Assembly (NCBI GenBank): GCA_963995505.1
Contig: OZ023188.1
Coordinates: 14,707,912 to 14,771,911 of the forward strand
From: Hypericum androsaemum
Taxonomy: Eukaryota; Streptophyta; Magnoliopsida; Malpighiales; Hypericaceae
Direction of reading: 5' to 3'
DNA length: 64,000 nucleotides
Part shown: positions 23,765 through 36,280 of the stretch, piece by piece
Numbering within the stretch: position 1 is the first letter of the stretch
How the letters are laid out: each line of letters starts with the position of its first letter
Notes under the pieces: model-generated
What the model was told of the DNA's origin: nothing
What the model saw: only the letters and a program-made list of their open reading frames with translations
The model's database searches: none
Program-made: the position numbers and the translations under genes

Positions 23765-25360
23765 AGAGATTCAATATTGTCAACTCTTTAGTCATTTGGC
23801 CCCGTTTTGTGAACAATAGTATTGAGAATGAGACATGTGGAAAAAGTAATGATAAATAAAAGATGATGATGATAATATTATTCAGTGTTTATGAACATTG
23901 ATATACACAAAATAAACATCAATTTTGAATTTTTTATGCATAAAAGCGTCAAATTTATATGTCCCAAAAATTAGTCGAGAAAAGTCGAACTTTACGCCAA
24001 AGTCAAACGTCGAAATTCTTTCAAAAATTTCGATCTTAGATGAAACCCAAGAAATTGTAAAAAACTATACATAGGAAGCCTTCGATAAGATATTTTTACT
24101 ATAGTTCATAAAATGAAGAGTATATGTTTTACAAGTACATACTGATAAATTCCAATTTAAATGGAGAAAAAATTATATTTAATACATTTTAGTTAAAAAT
24201 AGAACTCGACATCATTAATCATAGTGTAATAATATCTTATCAGCTAATGTGTATACATCTAATAGTAAAGCGTATATTTTTAAATTAACAAATTTATCTT
24301 GCATTTTGAAGGGAGACACCAGTGTAGAATTTTGAGACCTCCCAAAGATCATGAAATTGGATAAATTCTATTTCGACATTTTATCGACTAGAATTAACAT
24401 AGTCGCTATAAAGCGACGGTACGTGTCTCAGACGCGGGCTCGTCAGAGTTTCCGGCCTCCAACGTGCTTAAATAAGTTCACCTTTTTATCCTTTTTTATA
24501 AAATAATATTTCCCCTTTAAGTATTTTATTATGCACGCATCTTCGAGTCCGCGCACTCTTTTTGATCAATTCTCCACCACCTTGGTCGGTGCAATTTTCG
24601 AATCTTTACAAATTACACAGCATTTACTATTAATCTAATTTAAAGAATTGAGTGAGAAGGAGTTAATTAAAATTCTACTAACCAATAATTTGTCATTTTT
24701 TTAATTTAATATCATATTTTATGGATCACACAATTGTGATTTAATGTTCTAAAATTTGTAGAAATGAGGATTCGGCAGAGGGTATATGTTGGTTGTTAAC
24801 AAAATATTTTGAGTAGTAGAATCTACTGACCAATAATTTGACATTTTTCATTCTAATAATATCCTTAGTTTTCTAATATGCATATAAGTTTTTATAAGTT
24901 TAAATTTGTTAGCTTAAGATTAATATTTTATTAAATTTGTAAAATATTTTGAGTGATATTTTGGTTGTAGATAAGTAAAATTTATTAATAGGTATTAATA
25001 ATAAGTAAAATTTATTAACTCAAAAATTATTTTTTTCCAAAAAATATATTAAATCCCTTCTTTTCTACTACTCTTCAAGAAAAAAATATTATTTTCTACA
25101 ATTTGTAGATCTACTTGCTCCCTTTTCATTTTGTTTCTTTGTTGGGGTAGAGTGTATTTTTATTGGCAGATTTTTGTCATTGAATTCTGCATACTCATCC
25201 CATCCCTAACAAAATTATCACTCAATAGTCAATATCTTCGACCGGAAGGATCCCTTATTATAATTTGAGGACTTATCCTATCCCCAAGAAATAGGAGCAC
25301 TCACCAAACGTGCCAAAATGGGAACGGTCCCGGAATCAGCTGTCCAAGCGCGTACGGTAC
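23765..25360. other. AT-rich spacer upstream of the second bHLH gene
   Basis: No gene seen. A sentence-like repeat, TCTACT[A/G]ACCAATAATTTG, occurs near 24677 and 24821, and ATAAGTAAAATTTATTAA occurs twice near 24972 and 25001. A short GC-richer block lies at about 24400-24470. Otherwise unremarkable. Confidence 0.4.
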
Positions 25361-25398
25361 AATCTCTCTCTCTCTCTCTCTTCCTCTATATAAAAAAG
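25361..25398 (+). promoter_or_regulatory. Probable core promoter of the second bHLH gene: CT repeat and TATA box
   Basis: A (CT)n tract at about 25361-25381 is followed by CTATATAAAAAAGC (25386-25399), a good TATA box. CT-rich microsatellites next to TATA boxes are common in plant promoters. Transcription would start near 25425. A plausible 5' UTR intron then runs from CTCCAG/GTGTGT (about 25488) to TTTTCAG (about 25986), joining the leader to the exon bearing ATG 26082. No transcript evidence. Confidence 0.5.
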
Positions 25399-25587
25399 CA
25401 AACCGGCATGTTTCCCTTTCCAGTTTAAGGGCCAAGACAAGATTAAAGCCATCAATCATCCCCTCACCTGAACACAACTTCTCCAGGTGTGTGGGTTTAA
25501 CTCTAAGCCTCTTAATTCCATCCATCCACATGCTTTAATTACATTTACTTTGTGTCACGAAATATAAACACAAGATCATAAAATCAG

Positions 25588-25795
25588 GAGTATACTTAGG
25601 TTTGATTTTGGTTGGGCAGGCTTCGATAGCAGTATATTTTTTGTCTTACTTTAGAGTTGTACTTAGATATCGTATATCATTATAGTACGTTTATATACGC
25701 TATCTAGTACCTAAGGTAAGGTACCCTTGGTAACAATGGTGTAATTATATGTGATGGATTCTTTGGTGGTGAATGAATTTTTACTTATAAAAAAA
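25588..25795 (+). mobile_element. Short retroposon in the 5' region of the second bHLH gene
   Basis: A 208-bp segment ends in TTTTTACTTATAAAAAAA and is flanked by a perfect 13-bp target-site duplication ATCATAAAATCAG (25575-25587 and 25796-25808). The A-tail and long duplication show insertion by LINE machinery. It has no coding content and no clear tRNA boxes, so it is a 5'-truncated LINE or a SINE. It falls in the presumed 5' UTR intron of the bHLH gene. Confidence 0.85.
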
Positions 25796-26081
25796 ATCAT
25801 AAAATCAGATCGAGATCTCTTATAGCTACTTGTAAGAGTAAAGAGCTTGTGAAAAATGTATCTACCAATTGTTTTAAAATTTTTGGTTGATCTCTTGGGC
25901 CATTATTGTTACCAAAAGCCGTTTCACATTGGCAAAGTTAAAGCCTGGGTGAAATTTTTCTGACGGTTTTGTATAATCATTTTCAGATTATCTACGGAGA
26001 TTCTAACAACCTACTCTGTATAATCTCTTCAGATTCTTATATAATTGTGGTGATCCAACGAAGCAATTGAAGACTCCAGCT

Positions 26082-27955
26082 ATGGAATTGGTAAGCATAT
26101 CTACTTGCATTATTTATTTCAAATGTTAGCTGTCTCCAATAATTCTTGATTTAATTAGTTGAATCCTTTACTTGCCAGGGAATGGATTATCACCAAGATG
26201 AATTCAACTATTGCAACTACCCGATGAGCCCCATTCACCGTTACTCCTTCGACGGCCTCAACTTCGAAGATTTCTCCTCCTCGAGCTACCCAGTTGACCA
26301 ACATCAGGATTTGTTCATTAATTTACCTTTTGAGGGAATTGGTACCTGCAAAGTGGAGTTGGGGAGGCCAAAGAAGCAGCTCAAGACCAGTTCCCAAACG
26401 AGCACTCAATCCAAGAGCGCTTCTCCTTACTCCTCCCCACAGATCATCTCATTCGAAAACTCGGGTTCGAGTCCCCTCGAGAGGCTCCACGGCCTGGACC
26501 AGGCCGTGAAGCTCAAGAAAGAGGAGGGCTATGAAGGGATTGTGGATTACCCTGGTCTGGTGTCCCCCAAGGACCAATATGGCTCGGTGTATTATGGAGG
26601 AAGCGGCAAGAAGAGTACCGGTATACTGAGTAGGTGTCCGATGCTTGCGAAGGAACATGTGATTTCCGAGAGGAAGCGCCGCGAAAAGCTCAACGAGCGG
26701 TTCATCGCTCTTTCTGCTGTTGTTCCTGGCTTGAAGAAGGTAAATTTTCCATGACCCTATCGCCGATTTTTTCTCACTGAATTTTACAATAATAAGGTTT
26801 TTAATGAGACATCGACTGTAACCCTCGTCCTATCGTACGGGAGAGTCACCACTCACGAGGTGGGGAGGGTTTCATTTGGGTTCAATTGGTAAAAATATTA
26901 CTATATATTGAATACAAATTTACTTATTAAAAAAAATACCTAATGGCTTTATGTAGATGGACAAGGCGTCTGTCCTTGGAGAGGCCGTGAAGTACTTGAA
27001 CCACCTCCAAGAACGAGTCAAGTCCCTCGAGGAGCAAGCATCGCGAAAGATTGTCGAATCGGCTGTTCTCATGAAGAGGTCTTACGTGTACGTGGACGAA
27101 GATGAGCCATCCTCAAGTGACGAGAACTCGAACAACTGCACTCACCAGTCGATGCTTCCCGAAGTAGAAGCGAGGGTTTCTGGCAAGGACGTCCTCATCA
27201 GAGTGCACTGCGAGATGCGCAAGGGCCGCGTTGCGAAAATATTGGGCGAAATTGAAAAGTTTAATCTAAGTGTCACCAGTAGCAGCGTCGTCCCCTTTGG
27301 AAGCTCCATTCTGGACGTCACTGTCGTAGCTAAGGTAATTTTCATATCCCACATACAGTTTTGTCCTGTGAAATGATGTGGTGTATCTAAATTCTAAGCT
27401 AACGTGTGTGCCATTAACGTAATATGTGCTATTTTTTGCTGTTAGTGGTATTTCTTATTGAATTTTACGATAATAGAGTTTTTACTGAGATTGCAATTAC
27501 AAAGGAGAAATTTAGTGAGTTTTTACGAAGGAGTGGTCTAATCACCTACTATGGCTGCTCAGATCCTAGTTGTAGTGATCATTATTGGAGAAATTTAGGT
27601 TACTCTTAACTACCTGCGTGTGGACTAATTTAAGTATAAGAGTCACTTATATTTGTTGGTTACTACTATTATTTTGCTTTTCTTATGATTAATAAAATTC
27701 TCTAATTGTAAAAAAAAAATTAATGTGTCTGCTATCTTTCAAAGACTTGTGCCATTAGTTTAAATACTCTGCTGATGATTCCAACTTGTCATGATGATGA
27801 TTAAAAACTTTTATCATTTGCAAGTTACTTAGTCCATTCCAATATACTTAAATCCTTTGTTGTTCCATTTCTTCTCGCAGATGGAGGCCAACTATTGCAC
27901 ATCGGTGAAGGATCTAATGAGAAACCTTCGATTAGCCCTACTGGGCCCAATTTGA
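26082..27955 (+). CDS. bHLH transcription factor, clade IVa, second copy
   Basis: Four exons: 26082-26090 (MEL), 26179-26739, 26957-27334 and 27881-27955, all GT-AG, giving 340 residues ending LRLALLGPI. The alternative start is ATG 26182, in frame three codons into exon 2; the upstream start is preferred because the paralogue also has a tiny first exon. The basic region at about residue 163 (HVISERKRREKLNERF) keeps the His-Glu-Arg triad. The domain is split by the intron after PGLKK and resumes MDKASVLGEAVKYLNHLQER. The ACT-like C-terminal domain starts near residue 254 (LPEVEARVSGKDVLIRVHCE). It shares exon borders and domain plan with the gene at 11.1 kb, so they arose by tandem duplication, but the N-terminal halves have diverged strongly. 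Like other clade IVa members it probably acts as a dimer in the nucleus in jasmonate or stress-related regulation; the target pathway is unknown. Confidence 0.93.
26740..26956 (+). other. bHLH intron 2 with a retroposon tail
   Basis: The 217-bp intron contains a segment ending AATTTACTTATTAAAAAAAA (near 26918-26937), the same A-tail signature as the retroposon at 25.6-25.8 kb. A clean target-site duplication was not found. Confidence 0.45.
27335..27880 (+). other. bHLH intron 3 with a possible retroposon
   Basis: The 546-bp intron is long compared with intron 3 of the paralogue (107 bp). The extra sequence ends in TCTAATTGTAAAAAAAAA (near 27703-27720), again a retroposon-like tail, which could explain the size difference. 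Flanking repeats are not clean. Confidence 0.4.
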
Positions 27956-30900
27956 CTTGGACCTTTAAACCACCAAAACTAATAATACCAATCTCTAGCC
28001 CTATGTATGGCATTTGTTTTCTCCCAGCTTTCACCTTAGTTTACCCTTTCCGCTTCAAATTCTTCCTACCCTTTAGACCGCCCACCATTGAAGAACATCA
28101 GTCTGCTGATTTTTTTTGCTCCTTATGGCACTATTTCCCACGTTTTTTTAGGGGTTGACCCCATTGACCTCTCTCCCAATTTCCCACGTGAACGATCAGG
28201 AATCTTGGAGCACTATATATTTCTCTTGGGGATGTTTTTCTAGGAGTCCTTTGGCTTGCCAATTTTTTTTCACAGGACATCCTAAGTTTCTTCCCCTTTA
28301 TTGCTGCTGAATGTTCTGAAAATGGAGGCTGGCTGTAGTGTACACTGGATTTTGATTTTAGGATCCCGTCCTTGTTGTATTTTTCAGGTTTTCTGTGTAA
28401 TTTTTTTTTTACCTGTAACGTTGTGCACAACTTTCGAAATAAAAAGTCTACGGATGTCAAAGTTATTCAACATTGTTGAAGGGAATTGCTTAGAATTCGT
28501 TGGTTTTATACAATTAAACATGATCAACCATAGACAATAATAACCAACATGAACGAAAATGGACGTCACATTTTTTCCCGATAATTTGATGCATATTTCT
28601 TTTGGTAAGTTGATGAGATTTTATTGAATAAAATGGGAAAATAATTTGGTAGAAAAATGGGAAAGTTTGGATTGCAAGAGACGGTCTAGAGACTCCTTGC
28701 ATGTCCATAAAAGACACTACTACTACCTACATAGATATATTTAATTCCAAAGTTAAGAAATTATAGATTACACCGAAGTTGCTAGAACGAGCTGCTCCGG
28801 ACTACTCCCTTATCATTTTCCAACTCCAGAGTTGGGAATGGTCTATATATGGTCTGATCTACACTTGTGCAACCATGCGACAAAAGGTGTAACAAGTACC
28901 ATGTTGTAACATCGCATTTTGGATTAAAATTATACCGTTTCATAAAAAATGAGATGTGATGAGTGAGGGATCCACTGGATCGATCATTGAGTTGGTTGTT
29001 ATAAGTTTGGACAGATTTGGAAATTAAATAAAGGGATAAAACAGTAGCTGCTGGTGTATCTAAAGACAACCTTATCCCACCAAATGTTATGTGTTCTGCC
29101 ATGTTCTTCGCCGAGGAGCATTCCTCGGTAGCTCAATGATCGAGCGTAAAGGAACAAGGAAAACAAAACGATAGCTCTTGGTCCGACATTGAGTTTATTG
29201 TGTCAGAGTTTAACGAGGTATGCGACTACAACTTTGTACTATAAGAGTTTTATGAGTTTTTTTGTGACTATCTAGTATGTAGGCTCATCCTGGGATTTTT
29301 GTACCTGTCCGCTCCTAGGGTGTTCTTGTATCTTCGGTGTAAAATCTATCTTTACAAAAAAAACAAAATCAATTTGGAAGGCAAAGAAGACATACAATAA
29401 TTCGAATGTAACTTCAACCTAATCAATGGGAAGGAATCAATCAATAAAAATCTAATAAAACCTAATAGAGAATAAATGAACATTATAGAGGACACTCTAA
29501 GAATAAAAAAAATGAAAATTCTAACTTAATTTCAAAATCCGACTTGGGTGATCAATACTTTAAAGTTGGAAAACGGTGACCCTTTTGTTTTGGAAGAAAT
29601 GTGATCCCAATAAAGAGCTGTCCCCCAATGAAAAGGTGATTGTTTACTTAATTGTGGCTCGATAATGGAGATTGAAGACTTTATGTTGCCATTAAAAGAA
29701 TTCCGATGTTATCCATAACCAATAATTCTCAAACCTTAGCTGTAAAAGAATATCTTATGGTTAGCTATGCTTCAAGTTTTTTGTCTTGTCGAATTTTTTT
29801 TTTCCAAATAGAGTGATATAGGCTATTAATGTTAAATACATATATCCCAATGGTTGGAGAATGTGCACAAATAACCTTTTTTTTAGAACCACAAATAACC
29901 TAACCATATGGGAAGAAATTTATTTATCTATTTGCATTTGCGAAGATGGTTAAATGAGAATAAAGTAAAAAAGTAGCTGACTTATTGTTAAATTTAAGTA
30001 AATCAAAGAATATTTTTGTAATTAAAATATAGACAAAGTTGACCAAATCCCATGTAAACGCATTGGCTTTACAACATACATGTCTGGCAGCATTCCCCTT
30101 AACTTGCGTGTGTTTGGTTTGCTTGGAAAAGCAATCATGGATAGTTGAAAAATGGCCAGTCTCACACGGCCACAACTTAAGGACTTAAGGTTTTTAATTC
30201 CCGGAGCGAACACCGACCTAAGATGTAGTTTTTTTAAATTTGGATTAGTTAGTTCCTGAAAATATAATAATTACTGTTGAAATGTCATAGAGCCCGTCAT
30301 TAAAGTGTAGGCTTTGTTCACAATCTCAAATGGCAAATCCTCTCAAATTAGCTATCATTTTCGGAAAATTTTTTGTAAGATTTATGTTTTTAAAGTTGAG
30401 CAATGTCGAATCCTATTTAGATGAATCAAACTCATTTAACACTTGAATTTAATACTTGAGTCAAACTCTTTGACTACATGGATCAAGTCTCAGTGATTAT
30501 CATTTTTAAGAGTTTAGAGAATATGTTTATGCTCTTTTTTCGTCGAAATTAGATAATCAATCTAAATTTGAATCGGGATCATACTCTTAGTATCATTACT
30601 TTTTTTTTAATCGACACTAGCTAAACACTTTGTTAATTCATCCGGCGGATAATAAGAGTAAACATTTGTCCGCGTATAAAGGTCATATCCGATTTTTAGA
30701 AACAGAGAATTTTCAACTCCGACTTTCCAGGAGGGAGAGGATCGTTTTCAACACGATGAGGAAAACAGAAACATTACGCATCGCCACCGTTGACTCGAAT
30801 GGTGAAATAGACGCTCTAATCATTTATTTATCTAACCACGTGTATCTCGAACGCAAAACGACAAAACCTTATTAACATAGATTTTACACGACGACGTTGA

Positions 30901-31059
30901 AAAGTAGAGATCCAATGTGTAATTTGTCTGAAGAATTTTCGCAACCCGTTTTCATTGTCTACCGACCAGCTAGATTAGAGAAAATTATTGTAAGTTAATT
31001 AGGTGTTCTGTTGAAGTAATTGAGAATATACTAGTATTAAATATTTGTTGATAAATTCA

Positions 31060-31205
31060 AAAATTTTACAAGGCTCGAACTTAGATTAATTGGCCCAGTG
31101 AACCAGAAACCAAGTATTATAAATATATATATATATATATTTTTTTTTTCATTGTCTTAATCACTATTTTAAGACCGTGGCTTTACCAGTTGAACTGCGA
31201 TCCAG
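31060..31205 (-). repeat. SINE-like remnant split by an (AT)n microsatellite
   Basis: On the minus strand AGTTCAACTGGTAAAGCC resembles a tRNA A box and AAGTTCGAGCCTTG a B box. They are separated by about 100 bp that include an A-run and (AT)n at 31113-31152, longer than a normal tRNA spacing, so the microsatellite may have expanded inside. Weak call. Confidence 0.3.
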
Positions 31206-31228
31206 TATTAATATCGGGTCATTTAAAA

Positions 31229-31512
31229 AGTGTTTTAAAAAATAGGACGATTCAACTAGTCGAACTAGCGGTTCATCCTTGTTGGATTGGTAAGATAAAA
31301 CTGCCAAAAAAATTAAAAAGTTACTTTTTTGATACAAAGTTATAAAATTAGAATTTGATACTTATAAATGATAAATTTTACAATAAAAATAGAGAATTTA
31401 GAATTATTTGGTATTTTAAATATATTTTTATTAAGAAAAACCTCCTGAAGACCGGCTAGATCAAAAAAAAGATAAAACCCAGTCATTTCGCAGCCTGTTT
31501 TAAAAAATATTG
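31229..31512. repeat. Possible MITE with GTTTTAAAA-type ends
   Basis: The left end AGTGTTTTAAAAAATAGG and the reverse complement of the right end (AATATTTTTTAAAACAGGC) agree at most positions, and the adjoining sequence has GACGATTCAACTAGTCG and GACCGGCTAGATC motifs like the hAT-type MITE at 23.3 kb. No target duplication was found. Confidence 0.3.
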
Positions 31513-33374
31513 GTCTTAATTTCCTATACCAAACACTCGTACTCACCTAGAATTATTTAAATCATGAATTTCAAGTTTGAGTTCAACAATGCAATAACTA
31601 TGAATTTTTTTGTTTTTACTTTATATTTCATTAAATTCAAACATAAATTACTTTATATTATTATTTTATACCAAGTGATTTGAGAAAAATGAATTCCCCG
31701 TCACGGTCAATCTAGTTAGTCCCGGCCTCCTAGTCCCGACAACAATCCCAGTACAGAAAACCAAAAAGGCTCTGCAAAGCGGTCAACGTAACAAGTTCCG
31801 AGCCTCCTACAAAAAATAAATAAAAGGATGAGCCCACCGTGTACTTTATTTAATTGGGCTTATGTCCGGCCCATATGAGTGCTAAAGCAAGCTAGCCAAC
31901 GTTCTTCACTTGATTCATTAGGGAAAAAACGCTCTTCAATTAATTAGCACTTATACCAAATAGCAAAGAGGTTATTTTAGATTGGTTTACACAATCTAGT
32001 ATCTGGATTGACTATTCTAGATTCAAGTCGGGTGAAATTTTTGAAAGGTGAAAAAGCTCTCAACAAATGTTTAATACTTCTGCGTTGCCAAGGTCTTGAA
32101 CTCGAAACCTGGTTAAGTTAAAACAACACATTCACTAATTAGTTAGTAAGAGCTCATTCTAGATTAATTAGTAATCTCGAACTATAAAAGAAGTGTTAAG
32201 ATTTTGTCAAAGAGAATGTGCTACCATTTTTAATTAGAATTTATTAAGATTTTTTTTATAAGAATTGATTAAGATTACATGCCGAAATGCTTTCTTCTAG
32301 ATGAACATTTTCTTTTGCATATTGTGGGACTTTTTAATCAATAGCAAGGAATATTTGAGATTCTTTCAGTTTTTTAAGGTTAAACTTATTTTATTTTTTA
32401 AGGAAAAAATTATTCTCGGTGTGCACCGAGAAAAACCCAATCCTTATTGGTTGGGGTTGGGGGAGGAAAGGATGATATGCGATTTTTTTAATATGTATCC
32501 AAAATTAAATTATGTCGTTTACATTTATAAGTATTGAATCCAAGATTGTTTTCATTTTAGATTGTTGAATTGGCTATTAGCAGTTGAACGACAATTGCTT
32601 TCGTCGCCCACCCGGTGGGATGGAAGTGTGATCCTCACGATTCCAACCTGGAGAAAAAAAGCTTAATTACTTACTGTTTGTACGATTATTTTTTAATAAA
32701 AAAATTTATTTGTTCAAAACAATTTCCAACCTGGAAAATGCGGAGATGGACAGTGATGACACAGTGCAAGATCGATCAGCAATCCGCTACTGGACAAAAT
32801 TACAGACAGTGGCTTGAGCAGACAAATGAGCTCAATCTCTGCCTCTTTGTCCATTTTACCAGTTCACACCAAACATGCATCCACCCTCCTAAGCCCACGC
32901 CTCAGAACTTACCTCATATCTATACGTCTTCCAAACTGTCCGATTAACGTTTCGGAACATCAATCGCAATGACGATACCACATCAATGGACGGGCTATGT
33001 CTTTACATTGAGGTTGGCGGGATTTGTATCGGGGTGTTAAATTGAGTTCGTAGCGTTAACACTCGTGCATTTTTTTTCGTGTTGCAGTTTTTATTGCATT
33101 TACCACGTCAGAATTTTAACGAGACATACGCTCGCAACCTCGTATCCGTATGAGGAAGTCACTAGTTTTATGTATATATAAACTACAATGTAGGGAAGTA
33201 AAAATGATGGAAATGACATGTATCTGAACAACACATCTATGAATGTCCCCGTATGTAAAACCTTATTGATTGTGTTGTGTTGTCCAGATATTATGGATTA
33301 TGTATAGTAATTCAACAAGAGAATTATAATATTCTTGATCAAACAGTTTAATTGAAGATTACATTGTGTGACCA

Positions 33375-33478
33375 TCGGGTTTTATCTCGTATGATTTTAT
33401 TGACACCGACGATCGTAATATCATAAGAATTTTTTTATTATAAATAGGTTGTAAATAATTCTATTAATAAAAAAAATC
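33375..33478 (+). mobile_element. Short retroposon with 9-bp target duplication
   Basis: A 104-bp segment ending CTATTAATAAAAAAAATC lies between two copies of GTGTGACCA (33366-33374 and 33479-33487). The A-rich tail and flanking direct repeat indicate a very short 5'-truncated LINE or SINE insertion. Confidence 0.65.
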
Positions 33479-33487
33479 GTGTGACCA

Positions 33488-34886
33488 ATTTGCATTTGTT
33501 TGCTGTGAAGTGATAAGCTGACCGTCGCCAAAATCATCGTTGGAGTTAGTACAAATTTTAATCTTTGCTAATGTACAAACATTATTGAAACAATCGATTT
33601 ATAAATAAGATCTGACAATATTCGAGACAAAATTCTAAATGCTATAGATTTGATGCAACTTGGAAAAAATGGTCCTAGTTGAAAGCTCAGGTTCATAAGT
33701 CATAACATTGGCTCGGCGTTGGGAAAAGGGATAAGCTCACTTAACTGCTCGCCTTCATAAGGTCCCTATCTAAACGCAACCTAACTGCCCCATTGGACCA
33801 CTATCCGGTAGTCTCTACTTCGGTTCCAGTCAAAATCGTTGTATTTAATATTTCCTGCAAGCTACGGCGAAGACAAGATCGTTCTACTAAAAAATTATGG
33901 GGAAATCATTACAGTGGTAAAATAAGCATAAGGGAATAAAGGAATAGTTTTGAATTTTTTTCCGTTAAAATTTATATATCTAATTCGAAATTTATAAAAT
34001 AATAGTGTTATACTTTTTTAATAAATTATAAAATAATGTGATAGTGGTATGTAGACCCGTATAGTTTTTTTTAGAATAACTAAGTGAATTTTATTGATCC
34101 ATGTTACACATTGAATTGATATAATAATTTGGGAAGCCAATTAATGTCATGTGGGCATTGCATTTCGCCATACACTAGTGATAACATTAATTGGCAAAAA
34201 AATATTATTATGACTGCTATCCTTAGCTCATAAAACCAACAAATTTCAACATTTATATATATGCAATAAACAGAACCCTTTTTTAACTCCACATATCAAC
34301 AAGATAATAAATAAGAAGGTGGATCTGGACCACCGGAATTTTCTTTTAAGAGAATCTGGACCAGCGATGGGGGTTAGGTTTGTGTGTTAAATATGTAGTA
34401 ATCCTGACATATTAATTCTTCTGTAATAAATTCATGAATTTGTTATGTGAGGAAGCTTCTATCCAGAAACAAAATGGAACCATTTTCATGATATATATGG
34501 GGAGTGCATAAAAAATAACCCAATTAATAAGTAAGGTCCGACGTAGAACCACGACTCTTGTATTAATGCATCGGATGTTCAGCAGTTATCAAATTTTACG
34601 TCATGCGAGAGCGATTTCTCAAACTTCAACGGGATTAATTTAATTTGCATGTCTCTCAAAGTGAGCTTAGAAAAGATAATCAGTAGATACCAATCAAAAC
34701 GATAGAAGATATTTTAACTTAAATACATGTGTCAAGTTTTTTTAAAAAACTTATGGGGTTGAAGTTTGAACATATTTTGGTCTAGTCAACGTTGTCATGA
34801 TATTGAGATCGTGCGAATAATAACGGTGCAATGATCAACTAACTCCCTTTGATACTATTTTTTTTTAGTTTACACCATCTAGTATC
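33488..34886. other. Spacer without a gene
   Basis: AT-rich, no convincing open frame. The last about 60 bases (from 34830) include GATACTA and GATCAACTAACTCCC. On the minus strand these read as a degraded primer-binding site and 5' internal sequence following the LTR at 34887-35425. Confidence 0.4.
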
Positions 34887-35425
34887 TGTTAGAAACTCGA
34901 GTTCGAGGATGAATGGAAATTGGTGTTGCACCGACTTCAAAGTTCTTGCAATTCTTTCAAATAAATAGTTCGACCCTCCAAATATAGATTCGCGAGTGCA
35001 ATAGGTCTACGAACTATTGCCATCAGGATACGATAAAGCCCTTAAACACCCTAATCGAATTTAAGGAGTGTACTTCCTTGATGTGATCAAAAACACTCTA
35101 TATATCAATTTTCGGATGATGCTTTGAGAGGAAAGTGAGTAAGAAGGCTTGAAAAATGAGATAATCCGAATGAGAAACAAACACCGCTATTTATAAAGGA
35201 TTGGCACCATCTTTAATGCCTCTTCATCATCAAAAACGTTTCTCAAACAAGTCAATGGTGGCTAGTGGGAAGGTCATGTCTTGTTGAATTTAAACTGAAG
35301 GGGCACGAAATTTGAATCTGTCCAGGTCGACTGGGCCGCCAATTAACTAACTCACAGACAACTCTTACAACCGATCACTAAAAAGTGTTATCGGACGGCC
35401 ACTTGACATTGGATTTGTGCTAACA
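34887..35425 (-). mobile_element. Solo or fragmentary LTR (539 bp)
   Basis: On the minus strand it begins TGTTAGCACAAATCC and ends GTTTCTAACA, giving TGTTAG...CTAACA ends. A TATAAATAGCGG promoter motif is located at 35184-35197 (plus numbering) followed by a pyrimidine-rich leader, as expected for an LTR. Beyond its 3' end the minus strand reads TAGTATCAAAGGGAGTTAG and then TTATTATTCGCACGATC, resembling the primer-site region of the TRIM array at 14.3 kb. No flanking duplication was found, so a solo-LTR origin is not proven. Confidence 0.6.
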
Positions 35426-35737
35426 TCACAGAATTCAGAAGATTTTATATGTGTAATCATGCATTCGAAAATTCAATTATATATTTTCCACGTGATAATG
35501 TTCTCACTAAAAAGTAAAATCTTGTGAAAGGTACAAGTTTCCTACCTCCAATTTATAATTTTATTGCTGTCGGGTGCCAAAGTAACACGAACTTTTGTTG
35601 AGAAAGACTACACTTTTTAAAGTTGTTACGATATACATGTGGTCCTAGGAGCCAGCTTTATTTTCAAATTCTGTTTCTTACTCCAGAGGAAAAGGACTTG
35701 GAGGGGGAAACTTGGAATGTAAAAAGAAAAAGGAAAA

Positions 35738-36110
35738 TTTTCATTTAGTACCACATATTTTGCCAATTTGTAGACCACTATCATGTAGTTTCAAAATATT
35801 TGATTGAGTGATATAGGTATTTAAATTGAAACTACACTTTTAAAAAAATTAGACAAAATACTCCCAAGTATTATTAAATTAAAATTTTGAAAATAAATCA
35901 GGAAAAATATGAAAACATATTACAAGAGCTGTAGAGGTATTTTCCGTTTACTTTGTTTCAACGGATAATTTAAAATTAATTTTTTTATATTATACTTGGG
36001 GGTATTTCTGTCAAAAAAAATTGTTCAAATAGTGGGATGTTAATTTGTGAAATCTTTGTTATTGGTCGGACATTTTAAAACTACGGAACAAAATTCGCAA
36101 AAATGCATAA
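35738..36110. repeat. Non-autonomous DNA element, Mutator-like ends
   Basis: The left end (TTTCATTTAGTACCACATAT, TTGTAGACCACTATCATG) and the reverse complement of the right end (TTTCACTTTAGTATTATGC, CCGTAGTTTTAAAATG) are imperfect inverted repeats about 60 bp long. The left end is homologous to 13426-13520. The interior is AT-rich and non-coding. Flanking duplication is unclear. Confidence 0.45.
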
Positions 36111-36280
36111 TACTAAAGTGAAAACCAATGAAAAAAGTAATTATATGCCAAAAGAACAGTGGGGCGACTCATGTGAACTTGGATTAATTATTTATCATGC
36201 AAACGCGAAAACCATGAACAAGAAATTGCCAAATTATACCAACTTTTTTTCGGCCCGTTGCTATACAGTTAATCACAAAC

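Larger units (their letters stand above)
27956..33365. other. Long AT-rich spacer downstream of the second bHLH gene
   Basis: About 5.4 kb with no supportable gene. The first few hundred bases are bHLH 3' UTR. A retroposon-like 3' end (TTCTTGTATCTTCGGTGTAA, then TTTACAAAAAAAA) is at about 29120-29370. A SINE-like remnant with an AT microsatellite lies at 31060-31205 and a MITE-like segment at 31229-31512. Open frames at 28782-29102, 30630-30875 and 32615-32947 have no recognisable domain. Confidence 0.45.

Noticed and set aside
24400..24470. GC-richer patch as an exon
   Set aside because: No open frame of useful length and no splice context.
28782..29102. 106-codon minus-strand frame as a host gene
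   Set aside because: No recognisable domain, no splice or promoter context, AT-rich spacer.
31990..32150. SINE on the minus strand (GAGTTCAAGACC)
   Set aside because: A single B-box-like motif with an A-box-like motif too near; no tail or flanking repeat.
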